Made by a program: the position numbers and the translations under genes. 64,000 bases of DNA from Marasmius tenuissimus (lineage: Eukaryota; Basidiomycota; Agaricomycetes; Agaricales; Marasmiaceae). The notes beneath the pieces were generated by a model. It saw nothing but the letters and a program-made list of their open reading frames with translations, was not told where the DNA came from and did no database searches. The DNA is taken from assembly GCA_029532415.1 (NCBI GenBank), contig JAQOTA010000035.1:1-64000 (forward strand). The letters run 5' to 3'. Shown piece after piece: positions 1 through 8,640 of the stretch (its first letter is position 1; each line of letters begins with the position of its first letter).

Positions 1-134
1 CCCTAACCCCTAACCCCTAACCCCTAACCCCTAACCCTAACCCTAACCCCTAACCCCTAACCCCTAACCCCTAACCCCTAACCCCTAACCCCTAACCCCT
101 AACCCCTAACCCCCTAACCCCTAACCCTAACCCC
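1..134. repeat. Telomeric repeat tract (left chromosome end)
   Basis: About 19 to 20 consecutive C-strand telomere units. Most are 7-mers (CCCCTAA), with several 6-mers (CCCTAA) and one 8-mer with five Cs near position 110. The C-rich strand at the left edge is the orientation expected for the left end of a linear chromosome. The mixture of TTAGGG and TTAGGGG units suggests a telomerase template read with slippage in the G run. Confidence 0.97.
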
Positions 135-245
135 GACCTCTAGGGCAGTAGGGGTGACCTCTACTGCTCCAGAGGTGACCTCTACCGCCCTAGAGGTCGG
201 ACCCCTGGACCCCTGGAGGCTTGTAATCGCCGTATATAACCCCTA
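135..245 (+). repeat. Subtelomeric palindromic element, copy 1 (next to the telomere)
   Basis: The element starts directly after the last telomere unit. Its left part is palindromic: GACCTCTAGGGCAGTAG faces an inverted partner across a short spacer, and here the inner part is partly duplicated and diverged. It continues with a doubled GGACCCCT and a conserved tail ending CCGTATATAACCCC. In this copy the tail runs straight into another CCCCTAA unit, so telomere-like sequence flanks both sides. Copies 2 and 3 (6162-6259 and 49488-49585) match nearly base for base over about 95 bp. I see no coding capacity that is kept across the copies. Confidence 0.85.
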
Positions 246-1568
246 AGGTTGACTGGTAGTTTAGTGGTCGGGGGAAAAGATGGGTTAGGTGAGACATAAA
301 GGGTGGGAGTGACGTAGGATTAAGGAAAGAGGGTGGTTTGGTGGGGGAGGGAGCGGGGATGACAAAGCGTCGTCGACCTCTTGGTTGACGACTAATTCCC
401 ACGGCTTGTGGGTGGTGAAAGGTGGGCATCGGCGTGCCAGTGTGGTGGTGGTGGTGGTGGTGGTGCTACATGTACACCTTTACCGTACTGTAGGAAAACA
501 GATCTGAATTCCAGGAGACCGTACCCACACAATGTACTGTGATGGGGCACTGGTCATGTCTTTATGAAATTCTCTATTGTGAGGGGGGGGATAGGGAAAA
601 GGTGCAAGAGGGTTGACAGGAATTGCCGCCATTACCGGCGATTGCCGGAGATGCATCTCCGGCGCTTATCTCACCCAAACCTGGCCTGCCCCCGCATCCT
701 CACCTTCTGAGATGGAACCCGTCCACCGAATCACTTGGTCTGGCAGTAATAAAATGATCTAAATACATGTATCTGAAGCCTGAAAGTGACGCACTGGCAG
801 TGGGTCCGACCGACACCAGGATATGTGGTCTTTTGTGAGAGTTTCCGCTCGCTATGGGAATTGGCTGATATAGACATCCTTTTTCCAACCGCTTATCCTC
901 CCCGGATCGCTTAGCTTTGCAGTGATCTATTGTTTCTGGTAGTGATAGCTCATGGATGAGCCCCTAAACATGTGGATCCATGAAGGTCTGGTCAGGATAT
1001 CCTCATTTGATGCTGTTTTGGGTGGCGTTGGGGGGTCCTTCCTGGAAACCTTCCTCTGGTGTTCCAGAACGACGTTAGGGCGACTGGCCTGGCAGTAATA
1101 AATTGCTCCAGGCATCCATACAAAGAGATCCCGCACGCTAGCTCCCCCCCACGACATGTCCGAGTGAGGATAAGTGAGGATCAGTGGAATCTTCGGGGTT
1201 TTTGGCGGGTTTTTCAGTGTTTCGACCCTGGCAAGGCAAGAACCGGATTTTCGGTATACCTTCTGGTGCAACGAAATGTTCCTGTGACCCGTACGAGCAT
1301 TTCACTCACCGAGAACAAAAAGATTGGATGGGTCCGAACCGGGATATGGGGCAAAAGGTCGAAATTGAGCCCCCCCGTCCTCCTCGTACCTCCATTTCGC
1401 CCGGACGGGATATCCATGGGTTTCCATCGCAAATCCCAATATTCAGACGTATATCTGTCCAGAATAGAAAGAATTATGGGGAGGGCACGGATGGAAAAAA
1501 AGATACGACGGTTCGACTTTTTGGTCGTCGAACACTATGATCGACGGGTGGCATATAAATAGGCATGC
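246..1568. other. Subtelomeric stretch without a recognisable gene
   Basis: Contains a (GTG)8 microsatellite at 442-465 and several overlapping open frames on both strands. The longest, 1059-1562 (+), is 167 codons. None resembles a family I know, and I could not assemble a convincing spliced gene. The phrase TGGCAGTAATAAA occurs twice, near 739 and 1089, with only weak similarity around it. The sequence ends with an A/T-rich TATAAATA at 1554-1561, only 8 bp before the next gene's first ATG. Confidence 0.5.
442..465. repeat. (GTG)n microsatellite
   Basis: Eight consecutive GTG triplets. It lies outside any supported gene. Confidence 0.9.
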
Positions 1569-2140
1569 ATGATTGGCTTGTGGGAGAAAACAGGTCCGGT
1601 TGAAGATGCTGCCTGGCTGCAAGGCTGGCAAGTCAATGATCTGACAGAGGACTACGATTCAGCCTTGTAAGATTTAGAATTTGTGGTATCACTCTGTTTT
1701 CATTGAAAGTTTCACAGCCTGTTTGGACTGAGCAATTACACATTCTCTCGAAGCGAATTCAATGTAGAATTCGGACGGTCTATGCCAGAAGTCAAAGAAT
1801 GGATGCTTGATTCGTTGCCAGAATGGACAGGTGCGCGCCACAGCCTTGATTATAAGTTGTATAGTTTCTGACAATAGATCTAGTGCTCAAAGATAATGCC
1901 ATTGATGCCGATGGTGCAGACACAATTGAGGAAATGGATGTTTTTGACCGCAGGTACTTTTTTCAAGATGTTGAGGACTTGCATGAAGAGCTCCTCGATG
2001 TCTCACCAAATGGAATACCAGTACTTATAGACCAAAGGAGACAGTGGACAGAACAGGAGCGGGTTGAGGGTGACACGTACGAGGGAGTAGCGAACAACGT
2101 AGGAGGGCTTTCTGAGATAGTTAAATTTGTACGTTACTAG
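1569..2140 (+). CDS. Hypothetical acidic protein, 155 aa, three exons (telomere-most gene)
   Basis: I do not recognise the family. The model is exons 1569-1666, 1718-1830 and 1884-2140, with introns starting GTAAGA and GTGCGC and ending TTTCACAG and GATCTAG. Exon lengths (98, 113, 257) sum to exactly 156 codons including the stop, and the frame stays open across both junctions. The product is acidic, with runs such as DADGADTIEEMDVFD and EDLHEELLDVSP, and no signal peptide or membrane segment. The first ATG is preceded by an in-frame TAG at 1560. That TAG also looks like an AAATAG splice acceptor, so an upstream exon is possible and the true N-terminus is uncertain. It could also be the 3' remnant of a larger gene. 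Support is splice logic and frame continuity only. Confidence 0.45.
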
Positions 2141-2611
2141 TGTCGTACCAAATTGCCGAATTCTTGTGGCTTTCCTAACACTACAACTTACTCTGCGAGT
2201 CGTTCGCGCAGTTCCAAAGTCGGGTTAGTGATTCATATCTACAAGTATTGAGTACGAGATTGAACTGGCACCTACAATCCCGCGAGCCTTCCCGCTCTGA
2301 TAGTCGAGATTGACTATTAATCTCAACCAGTGTTCTAGTATCTGGCCTGTTAGTGACAGACAACATTCCAAGTGAACACCGGATCTGGTTTGGTAAGTCG
2401 GATTTAGATCACAACTCTGAACTCATGGCGCCCACACGTTCTTCTTGGACGCACGTACTGACGCTGATCTGTGCCATTTGTGCCACTCACTATTTCACTC
2501 GGATGTGTACCGTGACACACGGTGGGAATATGGCAAAACTCTTTGGCGACGGGGCTGTGGATCAAAGCATCGACAAAAGCACAAGTTATAAGGATTGATG
2601 AGTGGGCAAGG

Positions 2612-3123
2612 AACCTACTGAATGTGTGTGTTCGTCGGGGAGGAAGCTCACCGGGGGAAATGCAGACAGGGAGTATGAGTGATCATGAATGATCAAACAA
2701 TGAAACGTCATTCAGCGCGGGCGTAACCACGAAGGACAGGAAAGAAAGAAGGGGGAATCAAGTTCGGGTTATCCAAAATCTACATATACATAATAGCGAT
2801 AGCAATAAAGTGACCACTGAAATAGCTGATTGATCAGAAAGATTTCAGTTTAACGGATATAATCAGTCCCAGTTTTGGAGACCTCCTCTATCAACGACTC
2901 ATGAGAGGGTGAGGCAGAGCCTACCGGGTATGTATGTTCCTCGAGGAGGAAAGTATGGTGAAGGTCCTTTCGTTCTGTGTGTGATCACATGTTGTGATTG
3001 ATCATGAACCGCCCAATCATGATTCAATGTACAGTTTCAAGTGTATCCTCAGTAAATGTGAGGTTACGTAGGTTGCATATTTTCGACCTACTCAGTGTGA
3101 ATATTCCTCGCAGAGGAAATCAG
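2612..3123. repeat. Three dispersed copies of a short palindrome-bearing motif
   Basis: Copies lie at 2612-2650, 2919-2955 and 3085-3123. Each starts with CCTAC, has a TG-rich middle and ends with a small inverted repeat of the form TTCCTCG..GAGGAA; the first copy is degenerate (TTCGTCG..GAGGAA). Related GATCATGA-rich sequence follows the first two copies, suggesting an old ~310 bp tandem duplication. Confidence 0.45.
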
Positions 3124-3248
3124 AAGCAGAAGGACACGGAATAATAATAGTGCAGGTGATCAAATGTGGGTGTTTTGTGCCTCTTTGTCATGTTGTGTGC
3201 TATCCTCTGCTCTGTCTTCTGCCAACCTCTGCCTTTCCTCCTGACATC

Positions 3249-3291
3249 TTCTGGCTGTCCTCTGGCTGTCCTCTGGCTGTCCCCTGGTCCT
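3249..3291. repeat. Short tandem repeat, TCCTCTGGCTG-like unit
   Basis: Three to four adjacent copies of an 11-nt unit TCCTCTGGCTG, with degenerate CTCTGC-rich sequence on both sides. Confidence 0.7.
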
Positions 3292-4972
3292 CTGCTGGAT
3301 CGGACCCCTACTCGACCTCTACTAGATCCCAATAACCCGCTCGCGAATCGCTCGGCAGCAGGTCCGTCATCCACCGCAAATCCGTGAACGAACGAAGACC
3401 ACTGCAGCTGCCCGAATGAGACCCAAAGTCTCGTCGAGCAGCGAGAAGCAGCGGCGGCCATGAAGAAATGCCTTCGAATTCGACTGGCACGTAGTAGGTC
3501 GGAGAACACGAGCACGAAGCACATGCTTCCGACCGAGACAGACCGAGCAGTCACATCTCCCCACAATCCAAGGTGCCCGCAATGACCCGCAACCATTCCA
3601 CTCGCCGTACACAGTCGTCGTTGAATCCTTGACCCAACGGAGACTCAAAGTCCCCGTTGAGGAGCAAGGCCACAAAGGCCAGCTCAAGGACGGACGGTTA
3701 CTGTGAAAGAAACCGCCGTAGGCTGACCGACATGGTTTGGGTCGGGAAATAGCGGCATGCGTGCAGCAAGTACTGCAGAGAGTGAGTCGGTAGGGAGAGT
3801 CCAGGGTATCCGCGGGTCTTCTGCACTCTTCTACTGTGCATCTTCACCCTTGATGAACCGCGCGATTTCGATGATTTGAGGCGACCGAGAAAGATAGACA
3901 ATGATTGGTAAGTACCCTTGTTGAAAGTGACGGTTTGGAGGTTAAAAATGAAAACTTAGCTGGTTCCCTGACCCTAAGCTACCCCCAAACTTCGAGCTAC
4001 CAGCGACACCATCCTCCAAATGATCCCCCACGCGATTTGAGGCCTCTAATGATTGAGAGTAAGTACATCGTTGAAGACCGATGAAAGGGGAGGAAAACAA
4101 ACCGTGAGTGACGGCAAAGCTTCGACGTTGGGTTTCCGGTCAAGACTGTTGGTTGCTAAAAGCTGTAAACGACGAGAATGATTGAACATACGACGGGTGA
4201 GCCTGACAAATACGGTAAACAAAGAATAAAAGACGTACTGAAGGTGCGCTCCCGAACGTTTTCGTTAACGTTGATCGATCACCAATGGACGTGTTTAAAA
4301 GCTATAAAATAAGTATTAGATGAACATGGAACAAAAAGACAGGAGAAAAGCTTACCATTCGTGAAAGTACGTGAGACGTCGGGGGGGACATGGAGGTAGG
4401 AGGACAAGAGGCGAGGTGGCAGTGCGACGCGTGCTGGGAAGATTGCCGGAGAATTGCCGGTGGGGCGGCAACTTCCGGACAAGCGCTGGGGTGGAACTGG
4501 GCGCTTTGAGACGGGGATTTCGAGACATATCGTTGGCAGACTATCAAGACAGGTGTTGATTGATAAATTTTCGGACTTATACTACCACATTTAGACGAAA
4601 ACTTAGATTTTACTGTACGGCAGGTAGGATTGAATGGTGTGGACAAGGGCGGCAGTAGATTACAGCCGCACCTGGTACCACCCCTCACTATACAGTAAGG
4701 GATCATATACGCGGCAGTAAACTACAGCCGCATACAGATACGTTCCGACCAGGTGAGGGCTCTACACGCGGCTGTAGTTTACTGTCGCGTAGGTGTACGT
4801 CCCGACTGAAAATACAGAGGGGTAATATACGCGGCAGTAAACTACAGCCGCGTGTAGAACCCTCTCTCAGTCGGAACGAACCCGTATGCGGCAGTAGTTT
4901 ACTGTTGCGCATATTACCCCTCTGTCCCCCTCAATCGGGACGTACACGTATGCGGCAGTAAACCACTGCCGC

Positions 4973-5121
4973 GTTTATTACCTTCCGTCTCACTCAGTCT
5001 CGGCAATCGACTTACTGAGTGATCTGGAAACGGTTGGTCCTCGTACCATTCCCAGAATAATCTCGCCCACCCCCACCACGAGAACTCAAGCGATGGGGGT
5101 GATGTCAGGACGTAGACGTAT
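4973..5121. other. Non-repeat spacer interrupting the hairpin array
   Basis: Between hairpins six and seven lies about 150 bp without the palindrome, though its start and end keep fragments of the usual linker (CACTCAGTC, CAGGACGTA). It may be an insertion, or a degenerate stretch that lost its hairpins. Confidence 0.6.
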
Positions 5122-5184
5122 GCGGCAGTAAACTACTGCCGCAAAGGTGTACGTCCCGACTGAGTGAGAGAGAGGGTTCTACAC

Positions 5185-5558
5185 GCGGCTGTAGTTTACT
5201 GCCGCGTATATTACCCCTCTGTATTTTCAGTCGGGACGTACACCCATGCGGCAGTAAACTACAGCCGCATGCGGGTACGTTCCGACTGAGTGAGAGAGAG
5301 TGTGATACATGCGGCTGTGGTTTACAGCCGCATACGGATACGTTCCATCTGAGTGAGAGAGAGGGTTCTACACGCGGCTGTAGTTTACTGCTGCGTATAT
5401 TACCCCTCTATATTTTCAGTTGGGACATACACTCATGCGGCAGTAAACTACAGCCGCATGCGGGTATGTTCCGACTGAGTGAGAGTGTGTGATACATGCG
5501 GCTGTGGTTTACAGCCGCATACGGGTACGTTCCACCTGAGTGAGTGAGAGATTTCCAT
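5185..5558. repeat. Higher-order tandem duplication of about 188 bp inside the hairpin array
   Basis: Hairpins starting at 5185, 5248 and 5311 with their linkers are nearly repeated by those at 5374, 5437 and 5498. The two blocks are about 189 and 185 bp long and differ at scattered single positions and small indels. The array therefore grew at least partly by duplicating groups of three hairpins. Confidence 0.8.
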
Positions 5559-6161
5559 GCGGCTGTAGTTTACTGCCGCACAGGTGTACATCCCGACTGC
5601 AAATATAGAGGAGTAATATACGCGGCAGTAAACTACAGCCGCGTGTAGAACCCTCTCTCTCCCTCAGTCAGAACGTACCCGTATGCGGCAGTAGTTGACT
5701 GCCGTATATATTACCTCCTATATTATCAGTCGGGACGTACACATATGCGGCAGTAAACTACAGCCGCATAGGTGTACGTCCCGACTGAGTGGGAGAGAGG
5801 GTTCTACACGCGGCTGTAGTTTACTGCCACGTATATTACCCTTCTGTATTTTCAGTCGGGACGTACGCCCATGCGGCAGTAAACTACAGCCGCATAGGTG
5901 TACGTCCCGACTGGAGATTAATTCACGTAGATGTCACGGCGCTGCAGTGTGAGTACCTCACGTCTGCAGCTGGAGAGGACCTACCTTGGGCGCGGCTGTA
6001 ATCTACTGCCGCGAACCTGGTACCGGGGCTATCGGGATCACCTCGCTCGCGGCTGTAAATAATAGACGGGTTGGGCACTGTCCCTCCGTCCTCTCTCTTC
6101 AGGTACGTATATGTCTACTTACACTTCGGCGGCATACTAATAAGTTTCTACTACCCAGTGG

Positions 6162-6259
6162 CCCAGTGGGCGACCTCTAGGGCAGTAGGTGTGACCTCTA
6201 CCGCCCTAGAGGTCGGACCCCTGGACCCCTGGAGGCTTGTAATCGCCGTATATAACCCC
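6162..6259 (+). repeat. Subtelomeric palindromic element, copy 2
   Basis: Near-identical to the telomere-adjacent element and in the same orientation, starting in CAGTGGGCGACC and ending CCGTATATAACCCC. The inverted arms GACCTCTAGGGCAGTAG and CTACCGCCCTAGAGGTC differ from perfect complementarity at one base. It sits 150 bp after the hairpin array. Confidence 0.88.
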
Positions 6260-7120
6260 ATCACGTTGATTACCCAGAAATTGGAATGCAGTACGGGGGG
6301 CAGCTGGCTGAGGACTTCGAAGTACAGAGCCGGACATCATAAAGAACCCAAAAACCTGGTAAAATAATCCAACGAGAACCAGCAACTCTACCGTCGGCCA
6401 CAGTACACCACCAAATGCAAGCTGCCAGCTTCGGGATCGTGAGGATCTTCAACTTCAGTGACCTAACCAAAGAGGAGACTCGTCCGTGAGCTGACCCTAA
6501 TTGAGCATATAAGTGCCACGTACCACAAGCCTCTGTCAAATGCAAAACCTCTAGCATCTCATCTTCTACTCCCCGGCGAACAATGGTCAAACATGTCGGC
6601 CTTGGTCAACTCTCATCTTGGCCATCTAATACTCCTCCGAAGACGGCGGATAACCGACTCGACCAGCTGAATGGTTAAGAATTAGAAACCATGAAGAATG
6701 GAAGATAGAGAACCGGCAGAAAGCGCACCACGTAGATCCGTGACCAAAATTTGGATACGGTTGAGCAGTAACTAAGTACTAGTGCAGAAGTCTGGGCTAG
6801 CGGCAGATGTTCCAATTTATTGAGCAGTTAAACTCGTAACTCGCGTGATTGAGAGAGATGTTTCGCTCTATCGCGCTGTCCGAGTTTCTTTGGAGATAGC
6901 GAAGTAGCAAAGATGGAATGAATTGTCTGAGGTCATGGTAGATGCGAAAAAAACTTGTTCCATTGTTTTGTACTTGTTTGGCCATACTTGGATGCGGGCC
7001 GATCCAACGGTAATCAGGAACTAGGCCATTCGCTAATCAAGCTCTTGTACTGCAACCTCCATCTTCTGACGTTCGTCCTCGCAAACTGACTTTCTTCTCC
7101 CGACGTCAGCTTGGCTGAGC
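6260..7120. other. No recognisable gene
   Basis: Short frames only. The longest is 106 codons on the minus strand (6270-6590), without recognisable features. Confidence 0.45.
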
Positions 7121-7491
7121 GAAATCGAACACCGGAAATTTGCACATCGTTATTCTCTAACTACAGTCTACTCGTCGCGTTTCAGGGAGATCTGGCGAGC
7201 GAGAACATGAGATCGTCTGGAAGGACATTTCGCTTGATCTCATGCCTCATTTGCGGCGGTTTCGTGGTCGAAAGGACGAAATCTTTGTTGCCGCCGTGAG
7301 AATTATACGGTTAAAATGTCGTAGTGGAGCCATGCCAGTGGGTCCTGTCAAATTCTTACCGACCTGATGACTAGCCTATATCCACCAGTTTCTCAGGTTC
7401 AACAGGATCCCAGAACTGGTGACTATACAGCTATTCTGGATGACGAGGCTCGATGATGGACACGTGAGCCATAACGACGACATATAAGTAA
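7121..7491 (+). repeat. ~370 bp interspersed repeat, copy 1
   Basis: It matches 44487-44856 in inverse orientation at roughly 90 percent identity by eye, with a few small indels. I find no terminal inverted repeats or clear target-site duplication. A short frame in its first half (residues ending GGFVVERTKSLLPP) is cut differently in the other copy, so it is probably non-coding. Confidence 0.85.
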
Positions 7492-7635
7492 CTCGTCATA
7501 CCAAATCTCGCCCCGTGTCACTACCCCCACTCGACCCCATCGCAATGTCCCAGTTTTTTCACCGCGCCAGAAATACTAAGATTCGAGGCAAAAACGTTAC
7601 GATACAACACATAGAAGGAAACGTCAGTCACAACT

Positions 7636-8238
7636 ATGGATGTGAAAGTTATAAAACGTGTCGGGGGAAGGGAATGGATCGAGTCATGGTGCGTCTATCT
7701 TGAACACATTATTTTTCGAGTAAAACCAAAGACATGCCTCGTTCAGCCAGAGCAAAGCGAGTACCGAGAGATTCTTAAGGGCGATGTTATTCTTCGTGAG
7801 CGAACTTGGTCAGAGAGTATGGAGGTAGTAGTGCGAAGACCTTCAAGGGACAATAGCGCATCTCGGAAAAACATCGAAACGAGGCTCAAGGTAATCAAAT
7901 CATTCTACACCGCTACAGTTTTTCCATATAGTGACTGGGCGGTCACTGTGGTTATGTTTGAGCCGGCGGGCACAGGAGATAAGGAAATTACACGCATAGT
8001 GAGTGCACTTCAAGTTTACAAGTTATTCGCACGAGTGAAAGGCTCTGGAGTTGTGGGGACAGGCGTACGAAGCTTACTCGACTCAGAGGTAGCGCGCAAC
8101 TCTACGAAAGGGACTTTTGCCTCACGTGCAATTGACTCTAGGTCTCCACGGCTCGCTCAGATGCTGGGCTTGATGAAGTCAGACATACCAACTTTTATAC
8201 TACACGAAGGTGCGAGGGTTTACGTGGTCGCTGATTAG
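7636..8238 (+). CDS. Hypothetical protein, 200 aa, single exon
   Basis: An uninterrupted frame from a true ATG to a TAG, among the longest single-exon frames in the first 23 kb. I do not recognise the family. The product has no signal peptide or membrane segment. It is mixed basic and acidic with a beta-rich look (VYLEHIIFRVKP, WAVTVVMF) and a C-terminus PTFILHEGARVYVVAD. It begins about 145 bp after the ~370 bp interspersed repeat. It may be a chance frame, as no splice signals or second copy support it. Confidence 0.4.
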   Translation: MDVKVIKRVGGREWIESWCVYLEHIIFRVKPKTCLVQPEQSEYREILKGDVILRERTWSESMEVVVRRPSRDNSASRKNIETRLKVIKSFYTATVFPYSDWAVTVVMFEPAGTGDKEITRIVSALQVYKLFARVKGSGVVGTGVRSLLDSEVARNSTKGTFASRAIDSRSPRLAQMLGLMKSDIPTFILHEGARVYVVAD

Positions 8239-8640
8239 ACTCATTCTCGAGACTGACTAGTCTGATCGAGAATCGTAGAACTTGCAAACGGACAAGAGTT
8301 TGTCAGCCGATATCGAGGGTCCATAGTATGGGACTACCTTCTGTATACACACGTACGTTCATTGTAAGTTTATATTCACGCCTTGCTCAAATCATTTCTA
8401 GGAGCTCGCGATACAAACGCTCTGCACCCCTAAAACTTTGACGATCCCGGTGGGTTGGCTTGTTGTTCAAGCTCTATCTGGAATTAAGACAAGTCAATAA
8501 TATGATAACAGGTTTCGTCGTCGTGGTCAGATTGGGCATTCAACCTAAGGACCGGCTTTTGGCTCTACGACCCGGCTTCTGCATCCATCTCACCGCCGAT
8601 CAACTCTAACTGTCCCTTGGCACCGATTCCACTTCTTTCA

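Larger units (their letters stand above)
2141..4648. other. Intergenic subtelomeric sequence with small diverged repeats
   Basis: No gene could be supported. The longest frames (3120-3596 and 3367-3687, both minus) overlap each other and neither looks conserved. The stretch holds three copies of a short palindromic motif at 2612-3123 and a CT-rich tandem repeat at 3249-3291. A loosely repeated phrase (CGCGATTT, then ATGATTG and a GTAAGTA donor-like string) occurs near 3859-3915 and 4030-4068. The last 90 bp lead into the hairpin array. Confidence 0.5.
4649..6012. repeat. Periodic array of twenty 21-bp hairpins (about 63 bp period)
   Basis: Twenty imperfect palindromes of 21 bp start at 4649, 4711, 4768, 4831, 4888, 4952, 5122, 5185, 5248, 5311, 5374, 5437, 5498, 5559, 5622, 5685, 5747, 5810, 5873 and 5992. 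Each has outer arms GCGGC and GCCGC, one position inside each arm, inner arms GTA and TAC, and a 3-nt centre (AAC, or GTT on the opposite strand). Steps are 57 to 64 bp, mostly 62 or 63, except a 170 bp gap after the sixth copy and 119 bp before the last. The linkers are not random. They carry CAGTCGGGACGTAC or its reverse complement, so hairpin plus flanks form larger nested palindromes, for example 5227-5290. Orientation varies along the array. No frame stays open through it, so it looks like structured non-coding DNA or a non-coding transcript template. Confidence 0.9.

Noticed and set aside
1554..1561. TATA box for the gene starting at 1569
   Set aside because: It lies only 8 bp before the ATG, too close for a transcription start between them. 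It overlaps a possible splice acceptor instead.
3120..3596. A 158-codon minus-strand frame
   Set aside because: It overlaps several equally long frames in a GC-rich stretch and shows no motif or splice partner.
4649..6012. CRISPR array, because of regular ~21 bp repeats at ~63 bp spacing
   Set aside because: The spacers are themselves repeated and palindromic, repeats occur in both orientations, the chromosome is eukaryotic, and no cas-like genes are present.
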